Below are positions 1 to 15,673 of a stretch of 64,000 nucleotides of DNA, in pieces. The stretch covers positions 1,818,501 to 1,882,500 of the forward strand of contig NZ_CP049871.1 of the NCBI RefSeq assembly GCF_011302055.1, written 5' to 3'. The notes below the pieces were generated by a model that saw only the letters and a list, made by a program, of their open reading frames with translations, searched no databases and had not been told where the DNA came from. Position 1 is the first letter of the stretch. Each line of letters begins with the position of its first letter. Source of the DNA: Sphingomonas sinipercae. GTDB lineage: Bacteria; Pseudomonadota; Alphaproteobacteria; Sphingomonadales; Sphingomonadaceae. The position numbers and the translations under genes were made by a program.

Positions 1-1291
1 CGTCGGCCGGAGTCACTCGCGCGATCGCGGCCAGGCGCTTGTCCGCATGGCGCGGATCGCCAGTGCGGACGTAAGCTTCGCCGAGTTCGAATGCGCGGCC
101 CGAAAAGGTCTCCCGCTCCGCCAGGGAACCGGCCAGCAGTTCGTTCTTAGCTTCCATCACTTCGGCTGCGGTCGGCGGCGTAGTGCGCAACCGGGCAAGC
201 GCCTTGTCGAGCTCGGTCGCAACGACGGCCTGGTCCTTCCCGCCGGCGACAAAGCCGTAAACGGAAAGCACGCTCTGCTCTTCGATCGTATAGAGACCGG
301 TCCCCGCCTCGGTGGTGAGGCCCGGCTTCACCAGCGCGGCGTCCAGCCGATTATTGTCGCCGGCGGACAGGATCGCGTCGAGAACCTCGAGCGCCGCCAT
401 GTCGGGGTGGGCCGCCGCGGGCAGCCGGAATGCGCTTCCGACCAGCGGCAGCGGGACGTTGGGCCCGGTGGCGGTGACCGTGCGCGGCTTGACCGGCGTG
501 TCCTTGGTCCGGATCGCCAGCGGGATTGCCCGCGCCCGACGCGGAATGTTGGCGAAATAACGGTCGATCAGAGCGTTCAGCTCGGCCGGCTTGAAGTTGC
601 CGGACACGATTAGAGTCGCCGTATCCGGACCATAGAAAGCCTGGTGGAAGGCGCGCGCGTCCTCCAGCGTTGCATTGTCGAGATCCTGGATGCTGCCGAT
701 GGTCGGCCGCCGGTGGGGCAAGACGTTGAAGATGTTCTCGCCGATCGCGAAGTTGAAGAACCGGCCGTAGGGGGGTGCCAGCACGCGTTGGCGAAGCTCC
801 TCCTTGACCACTCCGCGCTCGGTTTCGAACACTTCCTTGTCGACGACCGGGCGCGCCATCCGCTCGGCGTGGGTCCACAACATCCGCTCGAGATATTCGG
901 CGGGCACGATCTCGTAATAATTGGTCCGGTCGTACCAGGTCGAAGCGTTGCGGGTGCCGCCGATGTCGTCGACCATCCCGTTGATCGCATTGTAGGGCAT
1001 GTTGACCGTCTTGCGGCTCAGGATGTGCTCGAACAGGTGCGCAAAACCGGAGCGGCCGGCGGGATCGTGCTTCGATCCGACCTCATACCACATCGACACC
1101 ATCACGTTGGGCGTCGAGGTGTCGCGGATCGCGATGACCTTCAGCCCATTCTTCAGCGAGCGCTGGGTGAATTGGGTCGGCGGGACCTTGGGCGTCGTCG
1201 CCGCGGCCGGGGCGGCAACGGCGATTGCAGGCCAGGCCGTGCCGCTCATCGAAACCGCAAGGAAGCAGGAAATCAGGCAGGTCGATCGCAT
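1..1291 (-). CDS. M16 family zinc metallopeptidase, 3' end beyond window
   Basis: Insulinase-type (M16) peptidase, probably exported. I translated the reverse strand from the ATG at 1291; the frame stays open to base 1, so the C-terminal part lies outside the window. About 430 residues are visible. A hydrophobic N-terminal signal sequence (residues 1-28, ending near AVAAP) precedes the catalytic domain. The inverted zinc motif HLFEH is at residues 85-89, with the expected downstream acidic ligand in the ERGVVKEE region (about 158-165). The second M16 domain begins after about residue 220. Bacterial homologues of this length degrade peptides in the periplasm or at the outer membrane. The family call is secure; the substrate cannot be read from sequence. 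It diverges from the glutaredoxin gene at 1432. Confidence 0.9.
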   Translation of the reverse strand, partial: MRSTCLISCFLAVSMSGTAWPAIAVAAPAAATTPKVPPTQFTQRSLKNGLKVIAIRDTSTPNVMVSMWYEVGSKHDPAGRSGFAHLFEHILSRKTVNMPYNAINGMVDDIGGTRNASTWYDRTNYYEIVPAEYLERMLWTHAERMARPVVDKEVFETERGVVKEELRQRVLAPPYGRFFNFAIGENIFNVLPHRRPTIGSIQDLDNATLEDARAFHQAFYGPDTATLIVSGNFKPAELNALIDRYFANIPRRARAIPLAIRTKDTPVKPRTVTATGPNVPLPLVGSAFRLPAAAHPDMAALEVLDAILSAGDNNRLDAALVKPGLTTEAGTGLYTIEEQSVLSVYGFVAGGKDQAVVATELDKALARLRTTPPTAAEVMEAKNELLAGSLAERETFSGRAFELGEAYVRTGDPRHADKRLAAIARVTPAD

Positions 1292-1431
1292 TCGAAAACC
1301 CCTCTTGGAAGCGTGCGTCACCGTGGGACACGGGCACGGTCCAGGCAACCGGCATTCGACCAGCGGCCGGGCATTTGGCGTGGAACTCGTCACCGCGCCC
1401 CGCGCTCTGCCTTGCGAAGCAGGAGATTCAC

Positions 1432-1689
1432 ATGCCCGACACCCGCCAAGCCACTTTGTACCGAATGGTCTTGCCCGAACATACGTGCCCGTTCGGCGTG
1501 CGCGCCAAGGCGCTGCTCGACGAAAGCGGCTTCGAGGTCGAAGATAATACCTTGGAGACCCGCGAAGCGGTCGACGCCTTCAAGGCGGAGCATGGGGTGA
1601 TGACGACGCCGCAGGTCTTCATCGACGGGGAGCGGATCGGGGGCAGCGACGATCTGGAGCAGTATCTCGCGCGCAACCGCGAAGGCTAA
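1432..1689 (+). CDS. Glutaredoxin-like protein (CPFG active site)
   Basis: An 85-residue thioredoxin-fold protein of the glutaredoxin/GST-N type. The active-site motif reads CPFG (Cys19), so only the N-terminal cysteine of the usual CPYC is kept. The cis-proline motif TTPQVF (about 58-63) and the glutathione-binding turn IGGSDDL (69-75) are intact. The start is the ATG at 1432, preceded by AGGAG about 7 bases upstream; upstream in-frame codons give a longer but less plausible protein. A single-cysteine site suggests monothiol chemistry, such as deglutathionylation or Fe-S handling, but it lacks the CGFS signature of Grx4-type proteins. Function beyond glutaredoxin-like is inference. Confidence 0.85.
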   Translation: MPDTRQATLYRMVLPEHTCPFGVRAKALLDESGFEVEDNTLETREAVDAFKAEHGVMTTPQVFIDGERIGGSDDLEQYLARNREG

Positions 1690-1808
1690 GCCGACCCCGT
1701 CTGTGGCCCAATTACAACAGTACTGACTCAAAACCGAAACCGGCCGCAACCTTCACCCTGCGGCTTGGTTAAGGCGGCATCCAATCAACACACGAAGGAA
1801 CTAACCAG

Positions 1809-2675
1809 ATGCGCAAGTATCTTCTTGCTGCCGTCGCGGCGGCCGCCGTCGTCGCAACCCCGGCCTTTGCCCAGAGCGGCCCTTATGCCGGCATCGAAGG
1901 CGGCGTCCTGTTCCCGCAGGACAGCAATGTCGACGCCCAGGTCGACTTCATCGACCCGACGCTGCCGAACGTCGACTACAACGACGTCCTCGATCTCGAT
2001 TACAAGCGCGGCTACGACATCGATGCCATCGTCGGCTACGATTTCGGCGCGTTCCGCGTTGAGGGCGAACTTGGTTACAAGCGCGCCAAGACCGACAAGG
2101 TCGAGTTCGACGAAGAATTCATCGACGATTATTTCGATGCCACCGGCGAAGACCTTGAAGGCATCGACACCGACGTCGACGGCCGCATCAGCGTCAAGTC
2201 GCTGATGCTGAACGGCCTCGCCGACTTCGATGCCGGCGGAGCCCGCTTGTACGCCGGTGCCGGTATCGGCCGCGCCAAGCTGAAGCTGCTTGGCGACAGC
2301 GACAGCGCCTGGGCCTACCAGCTCATCGCCGGCGCTGCCGTCCCGATCGCCAACAACGTCGAGGCAGGCCTGAAGTATCGCTACTTCCGCACCGGCAAGG
2401 TGAACTTCAGCGACAACGGTGACTTCACCGATGCGGACGTGCTGTTCCAGAGCAACTCGAAGTTCCAGTCGCACAGCTTGCTGGCGAGCCTGATCTTCAA
2501 CTTCGGCGCTCCGACGGTTGCTGCCCCGATGGTTGCGGCCCCGGTGGTCGAAGCCCCGGCTCCGGTTGCTCCGGCCACCCAGACCTGTGCCAACGGCACG
2601 GTGATCCTGGCCACCGACATGTGCCCGATGCCGCCGGCTCCGCCGATGGCTCCGCAGGCTGGCGAGCGCGGCTAA
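1809..2675 (+). CDS. Outer-membrane beta-barrel protein
   Basis: 288 residues with a clear Sec signal peptide (AVVATPAFA, cleavage near residue 22 before QSGPY). The mature protein begins with the YAGIEGGV type of strand seen in opacity/P44/OmpA-like barrels and shows alternating amphipathic strands such as YAGAGIGRAKLKL and VEAGLKYRYFRTGKV. The barrel ends around LLASLIFNFG (about residue 234). It is followed by an Ala/Pro/Val-rich linker and a short two-cysteine segment (CANGTVILATDMC), then a Pro-rich tail ending GERG. No OmpA peptidoglycan-binding domain follows, so the protein is a barrel with a periplasmic tail. GAAGGA lies just upstream of the ATG. It appears monocistronic and is closed by a strong terminator. 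Confidence 0.85.
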   Translation: MRKYLLAAVAAAAVVATPAFAQSGPYAGIEGGVLFPQDSNVDAQVDFIDPTLPNVDYNDVLDLDYKRGYDIDAIVGYDFGAFRVEGELGYKRAKTDKVEFDEEFIDDYFDATGEDLEGIDTDVDGRISVKSLMLNGLADFDAGGARLYAGAGIGRAKLKLLGDSDSAWAYQLIAGAAVPIANNVEAGLKYRYFRTGKVNFSDNGDFTDADVLFQSNSKFQSHSLLASLIFNFGAPTVAAPMVAAPVVEAPAPVAPATQTCANGTVILATDMCPMPPAPPMAPQAGERG

Positions 2676-2707
2676 GCCGAGCTTCCGCCTAACGACGGAC
2701 GACAATG

Positions 2708-2745
2708 GCCCGGGCGGAGCACCAGCTTCGCCCGGGCTTTCGTTT
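2708..2745 (+). terminator. Rho-independent terminator after the outer-membrane protein gene
   Basis: A perfect GC-rich hairpin: 2708-2716 pairs with 2729-2737 (GCCCGGGCG / CGCCCGGGC). It extends by four more pairs, including one G·T, to a four-base loop at 2721-2724, and is followed by TTTCGTTT. Confidence 0.85.
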
Positions 2746-2758
2746 GTCCGGCAAAGAC

Positions 2759-2786
2759 TTGATTGAAATGGCCATTGCGCTATAGG
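2759..2786 (+). promoter_or_regulatory. Probable sigma-70-type promoter of rplJL
   Basis: TTGATT (2759-2764), 16 bases, TATAGG (2781-2786). It sits just downstream of the preceding terminator and about 30 bases before the L10 leader fold, so the transcript would carry the whole leader. Not experimentally supported. Confidence 0.55.
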
Positions 2787-2816
2787 CGCGCCTTCGCGTT
2801 AGCCTTGGCTCTCGCA

Positions 2817-2867
2817 CCGTCCGAGACAGTTGCTGGGGGCTTCCCCCTTAATCCGCAACCGAGACGG
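2817..2867 (+). ncRNA. Ribosomal protein L10 leader (autoregulatory mRNA element)
   Basis: The 352-base gap before rplJ holds a fold that matches the L10 leader. P1 is CCGTC (2817-2821) with GACGG (2863-2867). Next to it are the purine-rich GAGA segments expected of a kink-turn. P2 is GTTGC (2829-2833) with GCAAC (2855-2859). P3 is GGGGG (2835-2839) with CCCCC (2843-2847). In known cases L10(L12)4 binds this element and represses translation of its own mRNA. Placement directly upstream of rplJ fits. The rest of the gap (2868-3027) is untranslated leader ending in GGAG before the rplJ start; I see no gene in it. Confidence 0.75.
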
Positions 2868-3027
2868 GGACAGGAATCAGACCGCGGGCCCGGCCCGCTG
2901 TCGTGCGTTGCATCTGCGGCGCCGCCGATCCCAACCCCACGGACAATTGCTGCCCACGCAGGGAAACTTGCACGGGCGTTTGTTGAACCTCGCTTGGGCC
3001 TTGCCCGGGCGAAATTCTGGAGTTGGC

Positions 3028-3543
3028 ATGGATCGTTCGCAAAAATCCGATCTGGTCGACCAGCTGAAGCAAGTCTTCACCGAGACGAGCGTGGTGGTTG
3101 TCACCCGCAATCTCGGCCTTTCCGTCGCGCAATCGACGGATCTGCGACTGAAGATGCGTGACGCCGGCGCACAGTTCAAAGTTGCGAAGAACCGGCTGGC
3201 GCTGATTGCGCTCGAGGATACGCGCTACAAGCCGATCGGGGACCTGCTGAAGGGCCCGACCGCGCTTGCGACCTCGATCGACCCCGTCGCGGCTGCCAAG
3301 GTGGCAGTCGACTTCGCCAAGACGAACGACAAGTTCGAAATCCTTGGCGGCGCGATGGGCGACACGCTGCTCGACCTCAACGGGATCAAGGCCCTGGCCT
3401 CGCTTCCGTCGCTCGACGAGCTTCGTGGCACTCTCATCGGTCTCATCCAGGCGCCGGCGACCAAGATCGCCCGCACCGTTAGTGAGCCGGGTGCCCAGCT
3501 GGCCCGCGTCTTCGGCGCTTATGGCGCAAAACAAGCCGCGTAA
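3028..3543 (+). CDS. rplJ: 50S ribosomal protein L10
   Basis: 171 residues, the normal length for bacterial L10. L10 anchors the L7/L12 dimers to the base of the large-subunit stalk. The N-terminal globular domain includes the conserved [11 protein letters not shown] and KGPTALATS segments. The C-terminal helix that carries L7/L12 dimers is present ([13 protein letters not shown]). The start is the ATG at 3028 with GGAG upstream; a longer upstream reading frame runs through the L10 leader and is not credible. rplL follows after 59 bases on the same transcript. Expression is expected to be feedback-controlled through the leader at 2817-2867. Confidence 0.97.
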   Translation: MDRSQKSDLVDQLKQVFTETSVVVVTRNLGLSVAQSTDLRLKMRDAGAQFKVAKNRLALIALEDTRYKPIGDLLKGPTALATSIDPVAAAKVAVDFAKTNDKFEILGGAMGDTLLDLNGIKALASLPSLDELRGTLIGLIQAPATKIARTVSEPGAQLARVFGAYGAKQAA

Positions 3544-3602
3544 GTTCGCTTACCCATCAACGCACGACACATGGGGCATGAAGCCCCGCACAGGAGTATA
3601 AA

Positions 3603-3980
3603 ATGGCTGACATCAATGCGCTGGTTGACCAGCTTTCCGAACTGACCGTCCTCGAGGCCGCTGACCTCGCCAAGGCGCTTGAAGAAAAGTGGGGCGTTTC
3701 CGCCGCTGCCGCGGTTGCGGTTGCCGGCCCGGCCGGCGGCGGCGCTGCCGCTCCGGCTGCCGAAGAGAAGACCGAATTCGACGTCATCCTCACCGGCGAC
3801 GGCGGCAAGAAGATCAACGTGATCAAGGAAGTCCGCGCGATCACCGGCCTGGGCCTGGGCGAAGCCAAGGCGCTGGTCGAAAGCGCGCCGAAGGCCGTCA
3901 AGGAAGGCATCGGCAAGGACGAAGCCGAAAAGATCAAGAAGCAGATCGAAGAAGCCGGCGGCACCGTCGAGCTCAAGTAA
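3603..3980 (+). CDS. rplL: 50S ribosomal protein L7/L12
   Basis: 125 residues. The N-terminal dimerisation helix pair covers about residues 1-33. It is followed by the Ala/Gly/Pro-rich flexible hinge (about 38-55) and the C-terminal factor-binding domain with KTEFDVIL and the [10 protein letters not shown] segment. L7/L12 forms the mobile stalk that recruits EF-Tu, EF-G and IF2. AGGAGT lies 7 bases before the ATG, a strong site consistent with its higher copy number than L10. A terminator follows at 4030, so rpoB is not downstream as it is in the classical rplKAJL-rpoBC order. Confidence 0.98.
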   Translation: MADINALVDQLSELTVLEAADLAKALEEKWGVSAAAAVAVAGPAGGGAAAPAAEEKTEFDVILTGDGGKKINVIKEVRAITGLGLGEAKALVESAPKAVKEGIGKDEAEKIKKQIEEAGGTVELK

Positions 3981-4029
3981 GCTTCAAAAGACGAGTTTCG
4001 CGGATGTCTTGAAGCGTCCGTGGAAGGGA

Positions 4030-4059
4030 GGGCGGCTCTTCGGGGTCGCCCTTTTCGTT
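4030..4059 (+). terminator. Rho-independent terminator of rplJL
   Basis: Stem 4030-4036 (GGGCGGC) with 4045-4051 (GTCGCCC), loop TCTTCGGG, followed by TTTTCGTTT. Confidence 0.85.
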
Positions 4060-4074
4060 TGTGCGGCCGAGCGC

Positions 4075-4398
4075 CTAGCCGAAGATCGACAGGTCGAGCG
4101 GCTCGCTCGGCCCGAACCAGATGACATGCTCGCTATGGTCGGCGCGGTCGTCGCCGGTGCTGGCATGGGCGAAGACGGTCAGCCCGCCGCGGTTCAGGAC
4201 CAGCCACTGGGCAACTTCGCCGAAGCGATCCGGCGGTACCGTCATCTGGACGCTGCCGCGCGGATGCGGGCCGACTGGCCGGAGGTGGTAATGGCCGACC
4301 GGAAGCCCGAAGCGGTCTTGCGCCGCCGTGCCGAGCGCCTTGGCCGCTTCGACCTCGTCCGCATCGAAATAGATGTGCGCGTGGAAGTCCCGGATCAT
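4075..4398 (-). CDS. DOPA 4,5-dioxygenase family protein
   Basis: 107 residues beginning IRDFHAHIYFD, the signature N-terminus of the small DOPA 4,5-dioxygenase-like family (PF08883). Conserved histidine segments are present: FHAHIYF (about 5-11), GHYHLRPVGPHPRGS (about 35-49) and the C-terminal FAHASTGDD plus DHSEHVIW. In fungi and plants relatives open the catechol ring of DOPA. In bacteria the physiological substrate is generally unknown, and the protein is often simply annotated by family. It is transcribed leftward from 4398, divergent from the entericidin genes, and ends 15 bases past the rplL terminator. Confidence 0.85.
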   Translation of the reverse strand: MIRDFHAHIYFDADEVEAAKALGTAAQDRFGLPVGHYHLRPVGPHPRGSVQMTVPPDRFGEVAQWLVLNRGGLTVFAHASTGDDRADHSEHVIWFGPSEPLDLSIFG

Positions 4399-4460
4399 CG
4401 CCCGGCCATAGCAGATTCCCGCGCCGCTTTCGCCAAACCAAAAAATAACGGCAGCGAAAT

Positions 4461-4485
4461 GGAGCCGTTCGCACCGAGCCGCGTT
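4461..4485 (+). promoter_or_regulatory. Candidate EcfG (general stress sigma factor) promoter for entericidin genes
   Basis: GGAGC (4461-4465), 16 bases, CGTT (4482-4485). This differs by one base from the alphaproteobacterial EcfG consensus GGAAC-N16/17-CGTT. The start codon is 31 bases beyond the -10 motif, allowing a leader of about 25 bases. Confidence 0.5.
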
Positions 4486-4515
4486 CCATTCATCCGGACG
4501 ACAGGAGAAACTGAC

Positions 4516-4641
4516 ATGGTTCGTAAAGTGATGACTGTGGTCGCGATTGGCGCTTCGCTCGCTCTCGCGGCTTGCAACACCGTTCGCGGTGCTGCGGCGG
4601 ACGTAAATTCGGCAGCTAACGCGGTCGACAACGCCGTCTAA
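4516..4641 (+). CDS. Entericidin-type small lipoprotein, copy 1
   Basis: 41 residues. A lipoprotein signal ends in LALAAC, with Cys20 as the lipidation site, followed by NTVRGAAADVNSAANAVDNAV. The motif CNTVRGAAADVNSAA is typical of the entericidin A/B family, small membrane lipoproteins linked to stress and stationary-phase physiology. The start at 4516 follows an AGGAGAAA ribosome-binding site. A near-identical copy follows 41 bases downstream. The upstream EcfG-like element suggests induction by the general stress response. Confidence 0.85.
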   Translation: MVRKVMTVVAIGASLALAACNTVRGAAADVNSAANAVDNAV

Positions 4642-4682
4642 TCGAGGCCATGGTCATCTCGCCATTCAAAGGGAGGGTGACC

Positions 4683-4826
4683 ATGGTACGAAACGTTCTG
4701 ACTGTCGCGCTGGTTGGCGCTGCACTGGCCTTGGCCGCGTGCAACACCGTCCGCGGGGCCGCCGCCGATATCAATTCGGCAGCGAACTGCACCGAGAACG
4801 CGATTAACGGCGGCTACTGCAAGTAA
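4683..4826 (+). CDS. Entericidin-type small lipoprotein, copy 2
   Basis: 47 residues and easily missed because it is so short. The lipobox is LALAAC (Cys20), then NTVRGAAADINSAANC. The first 35 residues closely match the upstream copy, so the pair looks like a tandem duplication. This copy has a longer tail (TENAINGGYCK) with two extra cysteines, at about residues 36 and 46, that could form a disulfide. The ribosome-binding site is GGGAGG just before the ATG. It is probably co-transcribed with copy 1 and ends at the two-way terminator at 4844-4885. Confidence 0.85.
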   Translation: MVRNVLTVALVGAALALAACNTVRGAAADINSAANCTENAINGGYCK

Positions 4827-4843
4827 GCAGTCCGCCGGGAACG

Positions 4844-4885
4844 AAAAAAAGCCCCGCCAGCGCGAGCCGGCGGGGCTTATTTTTT
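4844..4885. terminator. Bidirectional terminator between entericidin genes and rpoC
   Basis: Stem GCCCCGCC (4851-4858) with GGCGGGGC (4869-4876), extended by AA/TT. It is flanked by an A-run at 4844-4850 and a T-rich run at 4877-4885, so it can work on both strands and serves the convergent entericidin and rpoBC transcripts. Confidence 0.9.
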
Positions 4886-4901
4886 GCCTTATCCGGCCGG
4901 C

Positions 4902-9173
<4,272 letters not shown>

Positions 9174-9190
9174 CTTTTCTCTTCCTCAAT

Positions 9191-9213
9191 CCCCTCCCAC
9201 ACGGTGGGAGGGG
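9191..9213. repeat. Perfect inverted repeat between rpoB and rpoC
   Basis: CCCCTCCCAC (9191-9200), ACG, GTGGGAGGGG (9204-9213): ten perfect pairs around a three-base loop, filling much of the 61-base rpoB-rpoC gap. No T-run follows on the transcribed strand, so it is not a classical terminator. It resembles dispersed REP-like hairpins and may stabilise or process the rpoBC transcript. Confidence 0.8.
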
Positions 9214-9234
9214 CAGGTCTGAATCGGGTTCGGC

Positions 9235-13407
<4,173 letters not shown>

Positions 13408-13608
13408 GTGCTTCCCTGCGCTGAGCGGGCGCGCAGTTGCGCTCCCGCGGAATCTATCCGGCGATTGCCGGCTGTGTGGAGCGCCGCCCCGTAACCCTCT
13501 CCAATGCGTGCGACCCGTGCGCCGTTCGGGCCCTGTCCCGGAGAGGACGGGAAAAGCCCCGGGCGCACGTCACCGTGCGGCGGAGCCGGTTATTTATTGG
13601 ATGAAGCG

Positions 13609-13636
13609 GATATAAGCATTTCCTACAGCCGCGCAA
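13609..13636 (-). promoter_or_regulatory. Probable rpoBC promoter
   Basis: Reading leftward: TTGCGC (13636-13631), 16 bases, TATATC (13614-13609). It implies a leader of about 195 bases before rpoB. This is the only convincing -35/-10 pair I found between thyA and rpoB. Confidence 0.45.
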
Positions 13637-13651
13637 GAGCGCCGCGGCAGG

Positions 13652-14446
13652 TTAAACCGCGACCGGAGCCGAGATCGCCGGGTGCGGGTCGTAGCCTTCG
13701 AAGGCGAAGTCGTCCGATTCATAGCCATCGATGGCCTGGCCACGGTCCTTAAGGACCAGCTTCGGCAGCGGCCGCTGGTCCCGGGAAAGCTGCAGCCGCA
13801 CCTGGTCCATGTGGTTGGAATAGATGTGGCAATCGCCGCCGGTCCAGACGAACACGCCCGGCTCCAGCCCGCACTCGCGCGCGAGCATGTGGGTAAGCAA
13901 GGCGTAGCTGGCGATGTTGAACGGCACGCCCAGGAACATGTCGGCGCTGCGCTGGTAGAGTTGCAGGTTGAGCCGGCCGGCCGCGACCTGCGTCTGGAAC
14001 AGGCAATGGCAGGGCGCCAGCGCCATCCGCTCGATCTCGCCAGGGTTCCAGGCGGTGACGATCTGCCGACGCGACGAAGGATCGGCCTTGATCAGCGCGA
14101 TCAGGCCCTTGATCTGGTCGATGTGGCGGCCGTCCGCCGCTTCCCAGTCGCGCCATTGCTTGCCGTAGACTGGGCCAAGGTCGCCGTTCTCGTCGGCCCA
14201 TTCGTCCCAGATGCTGACCTTGCGGTCCTTGAGCCAGCCGATGTTGGTATCCCCGCGCAGGAACCACAGCAGTTCGACGATGATCGATCGCAAGTGCAGC
14301 TTCTTCGTCGTGACCAGCGGGAACCCCTGCGACAGGTCGAAGCGCATTTGCGCCCCGAAATAGGTCAGCGTGCCGGTGCCCGTGCGATCCGCCTGCGGAA
14401 CGCCTTCGTCGAGAATCGTCTGCAAGAGCGCGTGATATTGCTGCAT
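13652..14446 (-). CDS. thyA: Thymidylate synthase
   Basis: 264 residues, identical in length to E. coli ThyA. It makes dTMP from dUMP with 5,10-methylene-THF. Landmarks are the N-terminal DRTGTGTL, the phosphate-binding arginines ([12 protein letters not shown]), the catalytic cysteine in [10 protein letters not shown] and the C-terminal [11 protein letters not shown] chose the ATG at 14446 (MQQYHALLQ) because this matches the family N-terminus; an upstream in-frame start would add 18 atypical residues. It lies just upstream of rpoB on the same strand but has its own spacing. Confidence 0.97.
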   Translation of the reverse strand: MQQYHALLQTILDEGVPQADRTGTGTLTYFGAQMRFDLSQGFPLVTTKKLHLRSIIVELLWFLRGDTNIGWLKDRKVSIWDEWADENGDLGPVYGKQWRDWEAADGRHIDQIKGLIALIKADPSSRRQIVTAWNPGEIERMALAPCHCLFQTQVAAGRLNLQLYQRSADMFLGVPFNIASYALLTHMLARECGLEPGVFVWTGGDCHIYSNHMDQVRLQLSRDQRPLPKLVLKDRGQAIDGYESDDFAFEGYDPHPAISAPVAV

Positions 14447-14575
14447 GGCGGGTTGGTAACGCGCGCCGTCGCCCGCTCCAAGCCCGGCCAACCACTCCAT
14501 TGTGGATGATCTGTCCGCACCGAAGTGGACTCGTCTTCAATAGCTCGGAAACCCTGCCCGCCTTAGGTCGATGCA

Positions 14576-14980
14576 ATGCTTCACCAGCGTGCCGAATTTC
14601 CCCTCAAGCTCGACGGCCTCGACGCGGCCCGAAGCTTCTTCGCCGGCTGCCTTGCCGATGCCGACCCGACGCTCGAAAGCCTGTGGGTCGCCCATCTCGA
14701 CGATCAGGCCCGGTGCCTTCACGTGTCCCGCCATCACGGCGATGAAAGCAGCGCCGAAATCCCGTTCCGGGCAATCCTGGCCGACGCGATCAGGCACGGC
14801 AGCAGCGGAATCGTCCTGGCCCACAACCACCCCAGCGGCGACCCGCGGCCGAGCGACAGCGACCGTCGATCGACCCGCCGCCTGGCCTGCGCCGCGGAAG
14901 CGATCGATTGCGCGGTGGTCGATCACCTGGTGTTCGGCGGGACCGGCTGCTCAAGCTTCCGCCGGATGGGCCTACTTTGA
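14576..14980 (+). CDS. RadC-like JAB (MPN+) domain protein
   Basis: 134 residues consisting almost only of a JAB metalloprotease-like domain. The metal-binding signature HNHPSGDPRPSDSD (about residues 103-116) matches the RadC family pattern. The N-terminal helix-hairpin-helix region of full-length RadC (about 220 residues) is missing, so this is a minimal version. The role of RadC proteins is unclear despite the name; a DNA-repair function in E. coli was not upheld. The stop overlaps the 3' end of the convergent methyltransferase gene by 9 bases. Confidence 0.8.
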   Translation: MLHQRAEFPLKLDGLDAARSFFAGCLADADPTLESLWVAHLDDQARCLHVSRHHGDESSAEIPFRAILADAIRHGSSGIVLAHNHPSGDPRPSDSDRRSTRRLACAAEAIDCAVVDHLVFGGTGCSSFRRMGLL

Positions 14981-15673
14981 AGGCTCGCAGGGCTTGATCG
15001 CCCCCGGCTGCGGGCGGTCGCCGACAGCCGAAAAGGACGCGAAATACGTGCCGTCTTCGGTCACCGGCGCGGTTTGCAGGAGCTTGTAGCCGACCGCCGC
15101 AAATTCGCATTGCAGCAGGGACAGCGGCGTTCCGTGCCGGTTGGTCGGGCGGCTCGCATCGACGACGATGACCTGGCCGTCGGGCTTCAGGCTGTCGCGC
15201 AGGTGCCACAGGAATTCGTAGGGCGAGGCGACCTCGTGATACATGTGCACAAGGAAGATGCGGTCGAACGACCTGACGGGAAGCCGCGGGTCTTCCGGAG
15301 TGCCAAGCGTCACCGCGACATTGTCGAGATTCTCGCGCTGAATCCGCTCGGCCAGGCGTTCGCGGACCTCGGGCACGATGTCTTCGGCCAGAACGCGCCC
15401 GCGCCGGCCGACGATCGGCGACAGGCGCACGGCAAAATAACCCTCGCCCGAGCCCACGTCCGCCACCGACATGCCCGGAGTCACGCCGGCCAGTTCGACC
15501 ACCTTGGCGAATTCGCCCTGCCGGTCGCGAACGTCCTCGGTCGAAAAGGAATCGCCCACAATCGCAGCGACGGGCCGGTGCGCCTTGGGGAAACGATTGG
15601 CATCGTCCGACTGCCGGCACGAAGCGACCGCCGCCAGCAGGACAACGGCCGAAAGCTTAATCGACGTCTTCAA
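14972..15673 (-). CDS. Class I SAM-dependent methyltransferase with lipoprotein signal
   Basis: 233 residues. The first 19 residues form a lipoprotein signal ([10 protein letters not shown], Cys19). They are followed by a Rossmann-type methyltransferase domain with motif [16 protein letters not shown] (about 69-83) and motif IV-like [13 protein letters not shown]. The only available start is TTG at 15673, which overlaps the last 17 bases of prfB, so translation is probably coupled. A methyltransferase that uses cytoplasmic SAM yet carries an export signal is odd. Either it is a degenerate or repurposed Rossmann fold, or the signal is misleading. Substrate unknown. Confidence 0.8.
   Translation of the reverse strand: MKTSIKLSAVVLLAAVASCRQSDDANRFPKAHRPVAAIVGDSFSTEDVRDRQGEFAKVVELAGVTPGMSVADVGSGEGYFAVRLSPIVGRRGRVLAEDIVPEVRERLAERIQRENLDNVAVTLGTPEDPRLPVRSFDRIFLVHMYHEVASPYEFLWHLRDSLKPDGQVIVVDASRPTNRHGTPLSLLQCEFAAVGYKLLQTAPVTEDGTYFASFSAVGDRPQPGAIKPCEPSK

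Noticed and set aside
1710..1770. Weak GCCGCA/TGCGGC stem after the glutaredoxin gene as a terminator
   Set aside because: Only six pairs with a ten-base loop and no T-run.
4516..4826. Entericidin pair as a toxin-antidote (addiction) module
   Set aside because: Both copies share the same lipoprotein architecture and nearly the same sequence; nothing distinguishes a toxin from an antidote.
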